A stretch of 64,000 nucleotides of DNA from Aphis gossypii (taxonomy: Eukaryota; Arthropoda; Insecta; Hemiptera; Aphididae). This document shows positions 1 through 12,346 of the stretch, piece after piece (position 1 is the stretch's first letter; every line of letters starts with the position of its first letter). Both the position numbers and the translations under genes were made by a program. Under the pieces are notes generated by a model. It searched no databases. It saw only the letters and a program-made list of their open reading frames with translations, and was not told where the DNA came from. The stretch is from assembly GCF_020184175.1 (NCBI RefSeq), contig NC_065530.1, forward strand, positions 81,321,260 to 81,385,259, in the 5' to 3' direction.

Positions 1-1440
1 AAGGGGAAAAAGAGAAATCTTCAACGAATTTTGTTGGGAGTAAACACAATACTAACGATACAGTATTCACGTCGAACAGCTGCAGTTGAGTGTAAAATAT
101 TTACGATTTCACAGAAATGGTTTTTTTGTCATTGAGCTTAGAAAACGTGTTTTAAAAACTTTAGAGAAAAGAAAAAAGATACTGATGTGGTAAAATAAAT
201 ACAATCAATATATAAAAATAGTATAATAAGAATAAAAACTGCTTACACACAAATCACACAAAATGTCGACACGGGTCGTACCGGTGCATGATATAATATG
301 GACAACGTACAGGTCTAAATTGGTTGGGTCGGACGGATAACCCCCCGCAGACGACTGTATCGTGTGGGTTTAAGAATATGTCGGAATTTATAGAAAAAAA
401 TAACAATAAATCGACGAGACAAAGAAAATGTTCGAAAAACATATCATATACAATGATCGCATTCAATAAGACGCAGTAGATATATTATATTTTTCTGTTA
501 GTGTGCCGGCCGGAAACACAGGCGACAGTTGACGGATCAGAGAGTATGAAGAACGGGTGGGAAAAAATAAGTAACATAAGATAGTTATTTCATACAACAC
601 GAGTCTTCTCAGTAGGGCCCAGTATTTGTGTGTATAAGAATTTAAAATAAAATAAATAAATATATACGACCTATATATTGGTTCTGGTGACTGGAATATG
701 CGTATAGAATACTACTGAAGTCTAATTTTAATATTATCAGATGTATAATACAAATTATATTATATTATAAAATAATCGTTACAAGCCGTATTCCATAAAT
801 TCCTCAGGGGGATGGTTGGTGACGGAGTGGAGTCGGGTGTCTTTGCGATCGGTGGCTTCAAAAATAGCACCGCCCTCTTACCTGACCTACACCGGTATGT
901 TAAGGCTGTTGTCGATTTCCACTAAAATTAATTCAAAATATTATTTACAACTCAAGATTATGTACTTTGTATCAGTGTTCTTGATATTCGTTTGTAAAAT
1001 GCATGATGAATAATTGTAGCTTGTGCCAAAAAAATACTCACACGATTCAGTATTAGACTATACGTTATTGAAGTATGAGAAGGTAATAACACAGGATATT
1101 ATATTGTTTTAGATTTTGAGTGACTATTTCACTAACCTATTTGTCAAGTCTAGACGTCTACGTGAATACTGACGAATTTATCGAAAGATTACGTAGGTAA
1201 CTCAAAAATGTTTGTGTACCACATTACGTAAGCCCCACTAGTCGTCACTGTTATAACAATATGATGCTTTTTGATCGTGTCCACTGCAAATATTATGACT
1301 CACATTTCCATTAACTATGTACACATTTGGTAACCACTGTTCCCACCTCACTCCAACCTACCCAATCATGTCGTGATGACGAGTCCTCTCATTATAATAT
1401 TATTTTAAAATTGGTCGAACGGTTGTGCCGCCGCCGCTAA
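1..1440. other. Intergenic or intronic AT-rich DNA
   Basis: I see no supported gene. Short open frames here (for example at 254-466 minus and 816-1013 plus) have low-complexity or AT-driven composition and no recognisable domain. A GC-richer patch at about 800-900 has splice-like signals on both strands but no convincing exon. Confidence 0.4.
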
Positions 1441-1443
1441 TCA

Positions 1444-1875
1444 CTATCGTCCAGATGAATCCTGGCTAGCCGCCGTCGCCGCCGCGACAGACTCCGAACT
1501 GCCAAACTGCGACAGCTGCAATCCACTGACAGCCGTCTGCGCTGACGTTGCGCCGCTGCTGTGGGTCCGCGTACTCATGTTGGTGGTGGTACCAAAGTTT
1601 TTGGGCTCGCACGACGACGAAAAGCTCAGAACCTGTGTCCTGTGCTCTTCAGGGACACCGAATGTCCTAACCTAACCGTTCGCGGGTCGGCTAGGGTGCC
1701 CGGGCCAGCAGCAAGTTGAGCACGGACCGCTTCCAGCAAAATATAAAAAATACGAAAACGCCGTTGAGCGAGTTGAATACGTTCGTAGCATACCAATAGT
1801 AAACGGGCGCTTCCGCCGCCTTCGAAAACGAAAGTCATGCCCATCAGAACGAACAGTTTTAAGTACAGTGACAAA
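1444..1875 (-). pseudogene. Terminal exon of a Methuselah-like GPCR, with two frame breaks
   Basis: This looks like the last coding exon of a Methuselah-family (class B-like) G-protein-coupled receptor, a plasma-membrane protein. A splice acceptor (TTCGCAG) precedes the segment at 1876. The first frame gives a sixth-helix-like stretch ending LFVLMGMTFVFE. After a one-base shift near 1815 the frame continues with WYATNVFNSLNGVFVFFIF and CWKR, the layout expected for the seventh helix and its cytoplasmic end. That frame stops near 1690. A third frame then runs about 74 codons as a Ser/Thr/Ala-rich tail ending DSSGR and a stop at 1444-1446. The two shifts mean a pseudogene or sequencing errors. 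Upstream exons should lie at higher coordinates on the minus strand, but I did not find them. The GC content contrasts with the AT-rich flanks, which fits real coding sequence. Family assignment is from pattern recognition of helices 6 and 7 only. Confidence 0.6.
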
Positions 1876-2035
1876 CTGCGAACACAAGATGACTATGAGT
1901 CAACGAATGACGTACGTGCGCGTGTGTGGTAACGTGCTTAAATGGGAGAGGGTGCAACTTGGATGAGAGGCGTTTTGACTATGTTTTTCGGCATCGCCCT
2001 ATTTCACTTGATATAAGTGTACTATATAATACATA

Positions 2036-2677
2036 TACAGGGTGATTTTTTTATCAAACAACACTTATTATTTCCAAAAGTATTCATGTTTTTGAAAATA
2101 TTTTTTTACAAAGTTTCTATTTGTTAAAAAACAACGTTTTTATAAAAAAATTATATTTTTTAATATTTTTTATCCTTATAATTTTTTTAAGTTTCTTACT
2201 TTTTTGAATGGCAACATAAATTTTTTATTTCATATTCCAAAGCAGAATAATTTTCTGAGTAATTCGATACATAAAAATCGAATTTAGGGTGAGTAGTTTA
2301 TGAGTTATATGTATTTAAAGTTTAGCTGCGCGGAGTGGAAGTGGTACGGGGTTACCCCGCAAAATGTTTGTCCACCACTCCGCTTGACTAAACTTTGAAT
2401 AAGTATAACTCATAAACTACTCACCCTAAATTCGATTTTTATGTATCAAATTACTCAGAAAATTATTCTGCTTTGGAATATGAAATTCAAAATCTATGTT
2501 GTCATTCAAAAAAGTAAAAAACTTAAAAAATTATAAGGATAAAAAATATTTAAAAATATAATTTTTTTATAAAAATGTTGTTTTTTTAACAATTTGAAAC
2601 TATGTAAAAAAATATTTTCAAAAACATGAATACTTTTGGAAATAATGAGTGTTGCTTGATAAAAAAATCACCCTGTA
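2036..2677. mobile_element. 642 bp foldback element with about 300 bp inverted arms
   Basis: The ends are TACAGGGTGATTTTTT and its reverse complement AAAAAATCACCCTGTA. The arms at about 2036-2335 and 2385-2677 are near-perfect reverse complements. Even the centre is palindromic, with the GC-rich stretches GCGGAGTGG and CCACTCCGC around a small loop at 2345-2375. The flanks are TA-rich, consistent with a TA target duplication. There is no coding capacity, so this is a non-autonomous foldback or MITE-like DNA transposon. A diverged single arm lies at about 48,095-48,305. Confidence 0.85.
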
Positions 2678-4150
2678 TATACGTATATATATACATATAT
2701 ATACATACAAACTGTCTTAGGCATCATATTTGTTTTCTACTTCTAGTTCACGCGTAATGTAGGTATATATATGATATACCTAGCATATACAATATCTCAA
2801 AAATATTATTTAGGGATAATGTGTGTATATAGGCTTTTTTAAACATTTAAATTATAATACAAAGTTATAATAATTTTAAAATGTTAATGATAAGCCACCA
2901 ACCCTAAATACGTGATATTTTTGCCTTTAAATTCGGTTTTAGGTCAAAGTATTCCGATGTATAAAATAACAGTGTAAAGTGGATTACTTCCAAATTCCAA
3001 TGTAAAGTTTGATGTTTTATGTGTCGAGTATTAAGATGCAGATAAATAAAGAACATTACAGTGTTATTATTATTATTATTATTATATACTTATAATATTC
3101 AACGAAATCTTAAAATATATACTTAAAAAATAAATTTACATTTTATAAGTATTTAAAAGTGTATGCGATGACCAAGTTTAAACATTTCGTTTTCTTTGTT
3201 GGTCTGAGGACAAAAAATAATACTAAGCACCACAGTAGACGGTTTGAAATGTTATTGCTTTTAGATAATTATTAACGATAAACTATTCGTTGGTGCACAT
3301 ACAGCTAACCTGTATCCCCTATTAATATAATGTCGAACCCGAGGAATTGTTATACAATGTTTTGTGTATTGTGTTTATGTTTCTTTGTCGTCCAATGGTT
3401 AAATAAATACAAATATATATCTATACATAATAGATGGGACATATTTGTGAGGCGGCAGAGTCGGCCAACGGCAAGGGTAGAACGTATTTTGTTATATACG
3501 TGTATAGTGTATATAAGTTTTAATCATATATTCCATATTTTTGGCTCCGATACTTATAAGCAAGATTTTGAAACGGTTTCTTTGTGTGATCGCAGGTGTG
3601 GGCGTGAAAGAGTGTGTGTACTGTGTGTGTGTATTTTAATTATTATAAATAACTACAATTATAATATTATAGTTGGTCACATTAAATGCATAAAAATATC
3701 GGCTGTATACGAACTAAGTCCCAATCGAAACCTTTTCGAATGGAATGAATCTCTAGTTATTCTATGTATACATGTATATACTAATTAAGCACAGTAAAAA
3801 TTAAAATATGACACTAATTGAGTCTCATAACAACAGTATGTAGTCGCCTCCGTATTATATGAAGATAGAAATACAATTATTTATATAATATTTTTTGTTT
3901 GTATCGAAACTCAATTAGTACAATATTTTATTCTCTAATCAAGTATGAAAAGTAATGAGTATAATGATACATATTAAAGTAAATACTGTAGATAATAGCT
4001 GCATAGCGTTCGAGTTACACGGCATTTATAAATCTCTAAAAGTATTTTTATCAATATATTGTTGTTGCATAACAATATTATACTAAGTATTAACTTAATC
4101 GTATTTCGACACAAACTTTATTGTAAGAATATAAATTATAATGTAACGAT
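2678..4150. other. AT-rich DNA with microsatellites
   Basis: It starts with a TA/CA-rich tract (2676-2712) and contains an ATT trinucleotide tract at 3062-3085. A 152-codon open frame at 3330-3788 (plus) has Tyr/Ile/Cys-rich composition and no domain, so I regard it as chance. No other gene is seen. Confidence 0.4.
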
Positions 4151-4289
4151 AAACTTTTTCATGAGATGGTGGAAACTCGGACAACCGCGGGTCTCCACGA
4201 CGTGTGATTAGCGTATCAGTCACACACCCTATTAGACCGAGCTAATAGCTATGCACGGCGATAAAACCTATCGTCAAATCGCACCGCCT

Positions 4290-4470
4290 GCGCTTCCCTC
4301 GTGAATAACGATTTATCATTACGCATGTGTGTCATTATTATTTTTCTATATCCCGAAAATCGGTCGCTAATCGATGGTAATAAATTACCATACAACTAAA
4401 AATACAATATTATAGCGCGTATGTAAACGTCTTCACCGGCGTGGTATATGGTGCGTAGCGATATTAAAGG
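4290..4470 (+). repeat. Dispersed repeat, copy 1
   Basis: This segment matches 60,365-60,530 in the same orientation. Shared landmarks are a CGATTTATCAT block, TCGCTA followed by ATGGTAATAAA, a run to ACAATATTATA, and CACCGGCGT(G/A)GTAT. It is a non-coding dispersed repeat of unknown class. In the other copy, GC-rich inverted sequences precede it. Confidence 0.6.
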
Positions 4471-7400
4471 TGCCAGACGCTAGTTATAAAGAAAATTATA
4501 CGAAGGGCGTATAATACACTGCGTACCACATATCTATACATAGGTATAGGAGAACAGTCACTCATCTCGGTCCTATACTGCTTTTCAGTCCCCGGGTACT
4601 TCGTTGGGTGTAAAAATCGACTTATCCGGGGTAGATTGTTCTGTTCAAAATTTTTTTTTAATTTTAAACACTTTTTTTAACGACTTAGCAATCCCGAAAG
4701 GTATAATAAATAATAATAACTTATTTTACGTCGTTACTCGTTAGTGCATGGAACATAGCTTCAAATAATAAGATTGATATAATAATGTAGTTAAAAAGAA
4801 TAAATAACATTCTTTTTTGTTTTCAAACCACCTAGTATATAATGTAATGAATTGAAAATAAATTAAGATAAGCTTTTTGTTTTCATTCGCCCAGCGCGTG
4901 ACCGTACCGTAGCAAATAGTGCTGTCACCGTCACTGTACCACATTCGACGACGGCGCTACGAAAATACACAAATTTAACTTCCAATGTTGTAGGTACACT
5001 GTATTCTTCTAAAATCAAAGCAATATTACAGCCATTTTTGCTAGGACAAACTACGGTGTGTGCGCGGTTATTAGTGCGACGCGAAAAAAATGAAGAGTTG
5101 GAGAAACAGGTTGAAAAATACTTTACGTCGTATTCTCATACCTACTAAATATATACGTAAAAAATTTCATTAATATCCGTCTAACCGTTTAAAATAAATA
5201 CGTTATTTGAACATTAATATTATCGTGTATATAGCGTATAGTTCGTCAACTGTATACATTACATACGGGACAGTCAATAATAATAATATTATACATACGC
5301 GTGTAAAAGAGAGCGTTTCGAAGGAAACCCCCCGCAGATAATGAAACATAGTGCGGACGTGAAGCGCGGGGGTCCCCAAACTACCTATAAGTATATGTGG
5401 TACAGTGTAGCATACTTATCCCTGTAACTCGCACTTATATCACTGTGCACCATATTACGACTATGCATTACATACTTTTTATAATATTGTACTATGAGCT
5501 GTATGATAGTTTATTACCACCGAGGAGCGTCCGATTTTCGGTACTCATAATTTAAAGTAATAATATTACAAATGCGTGATTATAACTCATCATTCACGAC
5601 GGCGGCGGCGGTGTGTTATTTTTGTAATAACACGCATTAAAGTCTCCGCCGCTGTCGCCACTGCCGATTGATAGGGTACAAACACCACTGATAGCCTAAT
5701 CACACTCCGAGGAGATAAATCCGAGTGAACGCCATTGCATTACCTCGTGTTTTCATACAAAAATACTAAAATTGTTATTAAAAAATTGTAATGATAGATG
5801 TGATGGTAGGACGGTGAAAAATAGTTTACGATCTATTTTCATACCTATCAATTATACAAAAAAAAAAATTCATTAAAATTGCTATAGTGGTTTCGGAGTA
5901 GTGCGACTAAAAACGCCGTGACCCAATATAAATATTTATGAATCCCATTGTAATTTCACGAGTCTAGGTCCGATATGCATTTCAAATAACCGAGTGTGAT
6001 GTTCCAAAATTGTTTCTACGATTAATATAGTACCTATTATAAAGTATAGTTATTTAATCCTCGTTGAATTTTGAATTTTTATGTAATCACTAATCAACCA
6101 AATAAAACATAACGTGATTTGACGATTATTGAAACGAATTATTTAAAATATACCCAGACGATACCCATTTATTCAATAGTTTATACAATTATAAAGAATG
6201 ATAATTAAAAATAAATACATAATATATATTGTTATTTAACAAATGAATTGTTGAATTATAAAGAATTTTAAAATAATAAACTATACCATGTTGTAAGTTG
6301 ATGTACACTTAAAGTTAAATATTTTATTAAAATTTAAAATAAATGGTTTTTAAATTTATATTCCAAATATTTAATATTGGCATTATATATTTACCCTAAA
6401 AATTTGTCGTTAATAAAATAAATAAAATGTTTGTGATGTTTAATGATTTTAGTAAATTGTATTATATTTTTGTATTTATTCATTCATGCTTAATATTAAA
6501 AATATTAACGATATACTTCAATTAGTTTTAAATATTATATTATCAATCATTATTATTTTTTTCTTATTTAAACGTATAGGATAAAGGTATAGGATATACA
6601 ATACAAAGTATAGCAGATGGTTATCCGGTGAGATAACAATAGTGTAGGTAGTACATTGTAGTTTTAAAGTAAAAAGAAATACTCAGAAGTATTCTAGTGG
6701 CGACACAATGACGGACGACAGCAAGACGCCAAACGACTCGGTCTGACAAGGGTAGATAATATATTGTTATTGGGATTATTGAAGGTATATTTTTTGGTGT
6801 AGCGCTATTGAACCGGTCCCTTACTTGGAATAATATATTGTTTGCATTAGAATTTCTTTTAATGCACTATATATTTTATATAGAACATAGGTAGGTACAG
6901 GGTATTTCAAATTTCATGTAACAGCAGATTTCAGCATTACGTGCTTAAATTAGAAAAACAATTTTTTTAAAACACAATCAATATTATTTTAATGTTAAAT
7001 TTTTTATTTTTATTGGAACGGATAGGTTTGAGGGGTAGCTTTTAAAATTCAAATGAGAATAACTATATCTTTGAAATATGATTCATATAGGATTTATTTT
7101 TTTAATACATTTTGATGTTTCACTCATAATATTATGCATCAATAATTAAAAAAGTTATTTACATTTGGATTTTGAATTTAATTTGTAAAATGCCATCAAT
7201 TAATATTAATAATAATTAATTGTTGTGTATATTTTTCTGCTTCTTTTATACGCCGTTGCATTGTAATACAGCCTGTATAATTTGTATAAATTGTGTACAG
7301 ATAATTAAGGTTGTAACTATCAATTTATTATAGAAACAAAATATGAAGTGTTTGGTATCTTAATTTAATTTTTTATTACATGGGTCAAATCACATATATT

Positions 7401-7510
7401 TTGTATTAATTGATAAATGATAATTATAATAATAAAAAAAAAAAACAACGCATAACTGGATAACACTATAATAATATGTAATATATTGACAATTGTTTTA
7501 TTTATAATAA
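4470..7510. other. Intergenic AT-rich DNA
   Basis: No supported gene. Notable items are a GC-rich hairpin-prone patch at about 5,595-5,665 (GGCGGCGGCGG paired with CCGCCGCTG, with an inner GTGTTATT...AATAACAC hairpin) and long A/T runs. The short open frame at 4741-4944 (minus) has no recognisable features. Confidence 0.4.
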
Positions 7511-7511
7511 T

Positions 7512-7979
7512 TGTTATGGTCTATGAGATATCTGTAAGATATCTACAAGATATCAAGGCTAAGTTAGTATAACCATGCCTCGTGTCGAGGACAATGCGGT
7601 TGCTACTATGTCCGCATTGTGTCGGGATTGTAAGCGCACCAATAATTATAGTGCACTTATGATACATTTGAGATGTTATTGCACATTCTCAAATTCGTGT
7701 CCGAATTTGCAACAACAACCACAAGGACACCTGGTTTCACCCAGAAGGCGACCACACGACGTAAACAAGAGACACACCACAATATATAAGGGAGCCCGAA
7801 GACCAGCAACGATAGATGTACCAAAGCTATCAACAACTGAGCACTTTCACGTCACTCAGCCACTTATTTTGTTTGTTACATGTATTTTATTTTTATGCAA
7901 TAAAGACATATTTCGTTATTAAGTTTAACTTTAATTCAAATTAACCATCTGGATTCAAATGTGATACTGGCACGCAACA
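7512..7979 (+). mobile_element. Solo LTR of a retrotransposon
   Basis: The 468 bp segment starts TGTTATGG and ends GCAACA, the TG...CA ends typical of LTRs with a TGTT/AACA inverted end. It is flanked by identical 4 bp direct repeats TAAT (7508-7511 and 7980-7983). Inside are a TATA-like ATATATAAGG near 7781 and an AATAAAG polyadenylation-like signal near 7899, giving a U3-R-U5 layout. No second LTR, primer-binding site or gag/pol is adjacent, so it is a solo LTR. A 115-codon open frame inside it (7575-7922) is probably not a gene. Whether it is Gypsy or Pao class cannot be told from the LTR alone. Confidence 0.65.
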
Positions 7980-7983
7980 TAAT

Positions 7984-9895
7984 TAATGATATTATTGAAA
8001 TACGGTTTTTATTTTTTGAATAATTTTACATAATATTTATTAATTTATTATTTACATAATATTATAATGTTATGAACAATGATCGTATAGTAAATAAATA
8101 GGCAATAGTTAATTATACAAAATTATTGTATAAATTATATTATACAGCGTACCTATAATGATTTTAAAATTTATATAAATATATTTTTAATTTAAATAAT
8201 AAGTTGTAACATAGCTACTGTCATATTTTGTTTGAATCAAGTTAATATTAGATATAACATTTCTAAACACTACAAAACGACAACATTGATTTGAAAAACG
8301 TCTATGATTAAAACTTTGCGTTCAGCATAATGCTAAATTATTTACAGTTGAATCTATACCAAATCGATCATTGTTAAATGTAGTTTAATCATAATATAAC
8401 TTTTTGAACATTATTACAACATTAAATGAAAACAATAGTAAAATCTTACTATATGATCAATGGATACACAATATAAACTAGTTGCAGGGTTATTGGGTGG
8501 TACCTGCTGGTAAGTGAGTCATGCATATTGCCAACATAACCAAAAATCTCGTGTTTCCCAGATAAAGGTAGCACTGATATAGCAAATAGTAAACATAACC
8601 TCTTATTAAAATGTTATAGAAGCTCTTCAATTTTGTTTAAATGTGCTTTAAATTGTCAAATTGGTTTTGTTATATGTGTTGAACAATTCAAATCTAAAAT
8701 ATATTACATTCTAATACTCATTTAATTAATATGCAAATTGCTTTGAGTTTTGATTTCAATATATGAAGCTGACATAGGACTGTGTATTATTGATCAAGAT
8801 TCGGGCTCGTAGCCTGACAACTCAGTACGGTTTTTGAATTCTGGGTTTGCTTTTGACGTTATTGGGAACGACTCTTGTCTATCACTGGCTGATTAAATAG
8901 TAAGTCAACCTATTTATATGTTTTTTCACTGTTGAATTTATTGACTATTTTCATAGTTGGTTTACTTAAGTTACAAGTTTCTGATCTTGGATATGGGTCT
9001 AATAATTGAGACTAGATAACACTATTGTAGTAGCATTTTAAATACTTTTTATTTTTTAATAGCATCTAACATTTCCAACAAAAAATATTCATTTTAAACA
9101 AATTCGTTGTATGAAATTGCATTGTCTTAGATATATTTATTATTGTATATACAGGCAGAGACATATTGTGCTTTTGTTGTCAGAGGAGGCGATTTGGAGC
9201 TTCAGCGTTCTGAATCACTTTTCAGTTTTTTTAACTACAGTGTTGATTTGTGACAACAATCTTTAGAATTATTAATCTTTACATAATTCATGTATGGTCA
9301 CTATGGTTATATTAATCCATATGCCATATTATATGTTCGTTTTAGTTTTATACAATTAAGTTTAACATAAAAATATCAACAGTTTTTGTTGTGTATATTT
9401 GGAAATAAAAAACATAATTATAAAAAGTTCTAACGTTTAAATAAGCTTTAAGGTTATTGTATGCATATTTCAATCATTATTTTCTCCTACCAAAACATTA
9501 TCTTAACCACTGCCGATGCTTTCTATTCTTATTATAAATATATATAATACAATTTTAGTGTTTTGAAATTCTCTTTATATAATCTTTTTTGTTGACAAAA
9601 GAATTTTTAGAGGAGGCCCCACGTCTCTTATGTGCATGCTTATGTAATACCATATCATTAACACATATCAAAATAGTTTAATGAAATTAGTACATTTGGT
9701 CTATTTAAAAATTTTTGATTAAAAACAATGGTTTCCAATCAACCAAACATCTGTGTTTTTTTTATTTCAGATGGTACTTTCAGTATTTTTGGGGCCTTCT
9801 AATAGCATTATGTAAAATTATTAGGTATGAATGGTAGGTAGCCTATTCAGCCTAATCGGTACCTAATACGGCCCTGCATTAAAGTATAATTTTTA
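7984..9895. other. AT-rich DNA with two splice-flanked short segments
   Basis: No recognisable gene. Two segments are bordered by good splice signals on the plus strand. One is 8488-8509, 22 nt between TTGCAG and GTAAGTG. The other is about 9771-9824, between a pyrimidine tract ending TTTCAG and GTATGA. They could be exons of an unidentified transcript or chance matches. A diverged copy of the 175 bp satellite unit of 36.3-36.8 kb lies at about 8365-8465. Confidence 0.3.
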
Positions 9896-10308
9896 GGGTT
9901 CCGTACTTCAAAAGAAAAAAACGGAACCCTTATAACATCACTTTGTTGTCCGTCCGTCCGTCCGTCTGTCAAGAGCGTTTTTCTCAGGAACGCGTGGAGG
10001 TATTAAATTAAAATTCATACTAAATACTTAAGTCTATAATACCTTTAAACTGTAACAAAATCAAACTTTTATGTCAACGCAATCGAAAGAAATAATAACA
10101 ATTATTTAAGCCGCATATTTTCAAACTCGCGACTACTTGCGAGGGAATTAAAACCTTCTCTGTAAACGATATTTGATGTTTATTGAAAAAATACAGCCGT
10201 GAAATTTCATTTTGCAATAAAAATAAAAAAAACTTTTACTTATATACCTACAGGTTTGTACGGAACCCTCGGTGCGCGAGTCCAACTCGCACTTGCCCGG
10301 TTTTTTTG
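9896..10308 (+). mobile_element. Non-autonomous element of a type common in Lepidoptera
   Basis: It begins AGGGTTCCGTACTTCAAAAG and continues with a run of GTCC/GTCT repeats (about 9949-9969). It ends with CGGAACCCTCGGTGCGCGAG, TCCAACTCGCACTTGCCCGG and a T-run. The GGGTTCCGT start and ACGGAACCC near the end are complementary, and the end forms a small hairpin from GTGCGCGAGT and ACTCGCAC. From memory, near-identical start and end blocks are abundant in moth and butterfly intergenic DNA, sometimes annotated as Helitron-like or SINE-like elements. The class is uncertain and no open frame is present. Confidence 0.6.
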
Positions 10309-10693
10309 TTTATTAATTAACAATAAACTAAACTCCATTAAACAATTTATACTAAAATTTATTTCAGAAATCTTTTACTAGTCCCACATAAACATTTTTT
10401 ATTTGTCGCATAATAAATAGGGTATAGCATAGCTTAATCTTTAGGTTCTCTTTAACTTCTGTCTTCACTTATTTCTATTTAGTTGATTTTTGTAAAATGT
10501 ACATTTTTCAAACTCTTAAGAATAGAATTTAGTTTTAGTTGTGAAACAATTATCAAAAACTATTTGGGTGTATATCATATAAAAACTAGTGTAATATGTT
10601 ATAAATTAAAATCAAATTTTATTAGATTGAATATAATTTACATACACTTATTTTAATTAATTAATATTATCATTTTTATGTGTAGAAAATACT

Positions 10694-12249
10694 ATGGAAA
10701 ATCGTGAATTTTGCAAAGTTGAAGAAAATGTTGAAACAATTATTAAAATTGAAACTGATACATTTGATGACTATGAGTGGAATAGTACAATTGAAATTGT
10801 TCCAGAGAATATAGTGGATGATTATTTGTGTGATAGTACATTTGGAATGTCTGAAGGTGTTGACAACCAAAATAATGTGGAGTTACCCTTTGAATCTCAG
10901 GTAATATTCTTTTTAAATTTGGTATTCAAAAAATATAATTATATATTATACACTATGTAGTAGAGATTTTTATTGTATAAGCGACATTTCTAAAATTATA
11001 ATAAATTTTATAAGTTATAATCTATGTACATATTTACATTTATGTATGTATATAAGTACAGTTGTAGGTATTGAATAGGTAATATTATACATAAAGGGTA
11101 GGTAGTATACCACTTATGCATGGTAAACCAATTACGATAAGAATTCCGTGAAAAAACTACAACATTTATTAATTATTTTTTTTATAAATATTTTTTTCCT
11201 TATAGAATGTCACAGTTAATAGTATTAACAACTTCGATGATGTATTAAAAAATCACCTGGCAGAAGATAAAAAACAATTAAATTTAAAAACAAATAAATG
11301 TAAATACTGTGGAAAAAAATTCAAATTAAGATTTGGCCTGAACAGGCACGTTCAAAAACATCATAAGTACAATGAGATACAAGACAATATAATAAATACT
11401 AAGCGAGAAAAATACTCCTCAAATGCAAATTCCAAAGATAGAATTACTTCCTATGACATTTTGAACAGTCAATCAGCTGTATCTGTTGCTTCTCATCATT
11501 CAATAACACACAATTGGCCAGATTCAAATATTAAAGAAGAAAAATACATGAGTTCAAATGTCATAGAAACAAATAATTCATATCAAATAAATTTACCAAA
11601 TGGTAATGAATCAATGATTTTGACTGTTTCACATAATTCAACGGAGAACAATTACCATGTCTTAAATATTAAACAAAAAAATAAACGTAATAAGAAAAAA
11701 ATAAACGTTTTGTACCACTTGTAATGAAGATTTTGCTGATATTTGTGCCTTAAAAATCACATGAATATGCATATGGATCGTAAGCCATACGTATGTCAAT
11801 ATTGTTATCAACAATTTAGTAGGGAAGGCCCTTATAATTTACATGTAAAATAACACATGTTAATAAAAGATGATCAAAAACCATTGATTGAATTTACTTC
11901 AAATCAAGATTCAAAGAATTTTATTAAATCTCTTCGATTCAAATGTAATTATTGTGAGAAAACATATAGTACTCTTTCCCGTCGGTTAACACATATGAAA
12001 AAGTTCCACATTGAGTCAGATACAACAGGTTCTTCTATAATAATTTATAACAAACCTAAAAAACCTGTTCAATGTGACATTTGCTTGGAAACCTTTAGTA
12101 GCTCTGGATATTTAATTCAACATAAAAGGATACATTCAGGTGATAAACCATACACATGTGTTAAGTGCAATGCGGCTTTCACATTTAAATCAAACTTAAG
12201 AGCACACCAGAAGAAAAAAATACCATGTTATATTCCGTTTTTATATTAA
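10694..12249 (+). pseudogene. C2H2 zinc-finger gene, two exons, disrupted
   Basis: This would encode a nuclear DNA-binding protein. Exon 1 (10,694-10,900) opens at ATG and gives 69 acidic residues, with IIKIE and CKVEE sumoylation-like motifs, then a CAG|GTAATA donor. Exon 2 starts after TTATAG at 11,206 in the same phase. It reads a C2H2 finger (CKYCGKKF...HVQKHH) and a long Asn/Ser-rich linker to a stop at 11,724. Past that point finger-like coding continues in shifted frames: FCTTCNEDF-like and CQYCYQQF with its histidines around 11,705-11,850, broken by two single-base shifts and an in-frame TAA at 11,851. From 11,857 an open frame carries at least two more good fingers (CNYC...H, CDIC...HKRIH, then HSGDKPY and CVKC). 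The gene is decayed or the sequence has errors. A SINE follows about 100 bp downstream. Confidence 0.75.
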
Positions 12250-12346
12250 TGTGTTCCAAAAATACAGTTGTAAGTCAGTTGAAATTATAACACATGTTGA
12301 CTTTTTAATAGTATGGAACTATTTGTACAGTATGATTAAGTTTATG

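Noticed and set aside
3330..3788. 152-codon open frame on the plus strand
   Set aside because: Composition is Tyr/Ile/Cys-rich as expected of AT- and TGTG-rich DNA. There is no domain, no splice context and no homologous pattern.
7575..7922. 115-codon open frame with several Cys
   Set aside because: It lies wholly inside a segment with LTR ends, a TATA-like box, a polyadenylation signal and target duplications, so it is better explained as a solo LTR.
10676..10870. 64-codon minus-strand frame
   Set aside because: It is antisense to exon 1 of the zinc-finger gene, which has better coding and splice evidence.
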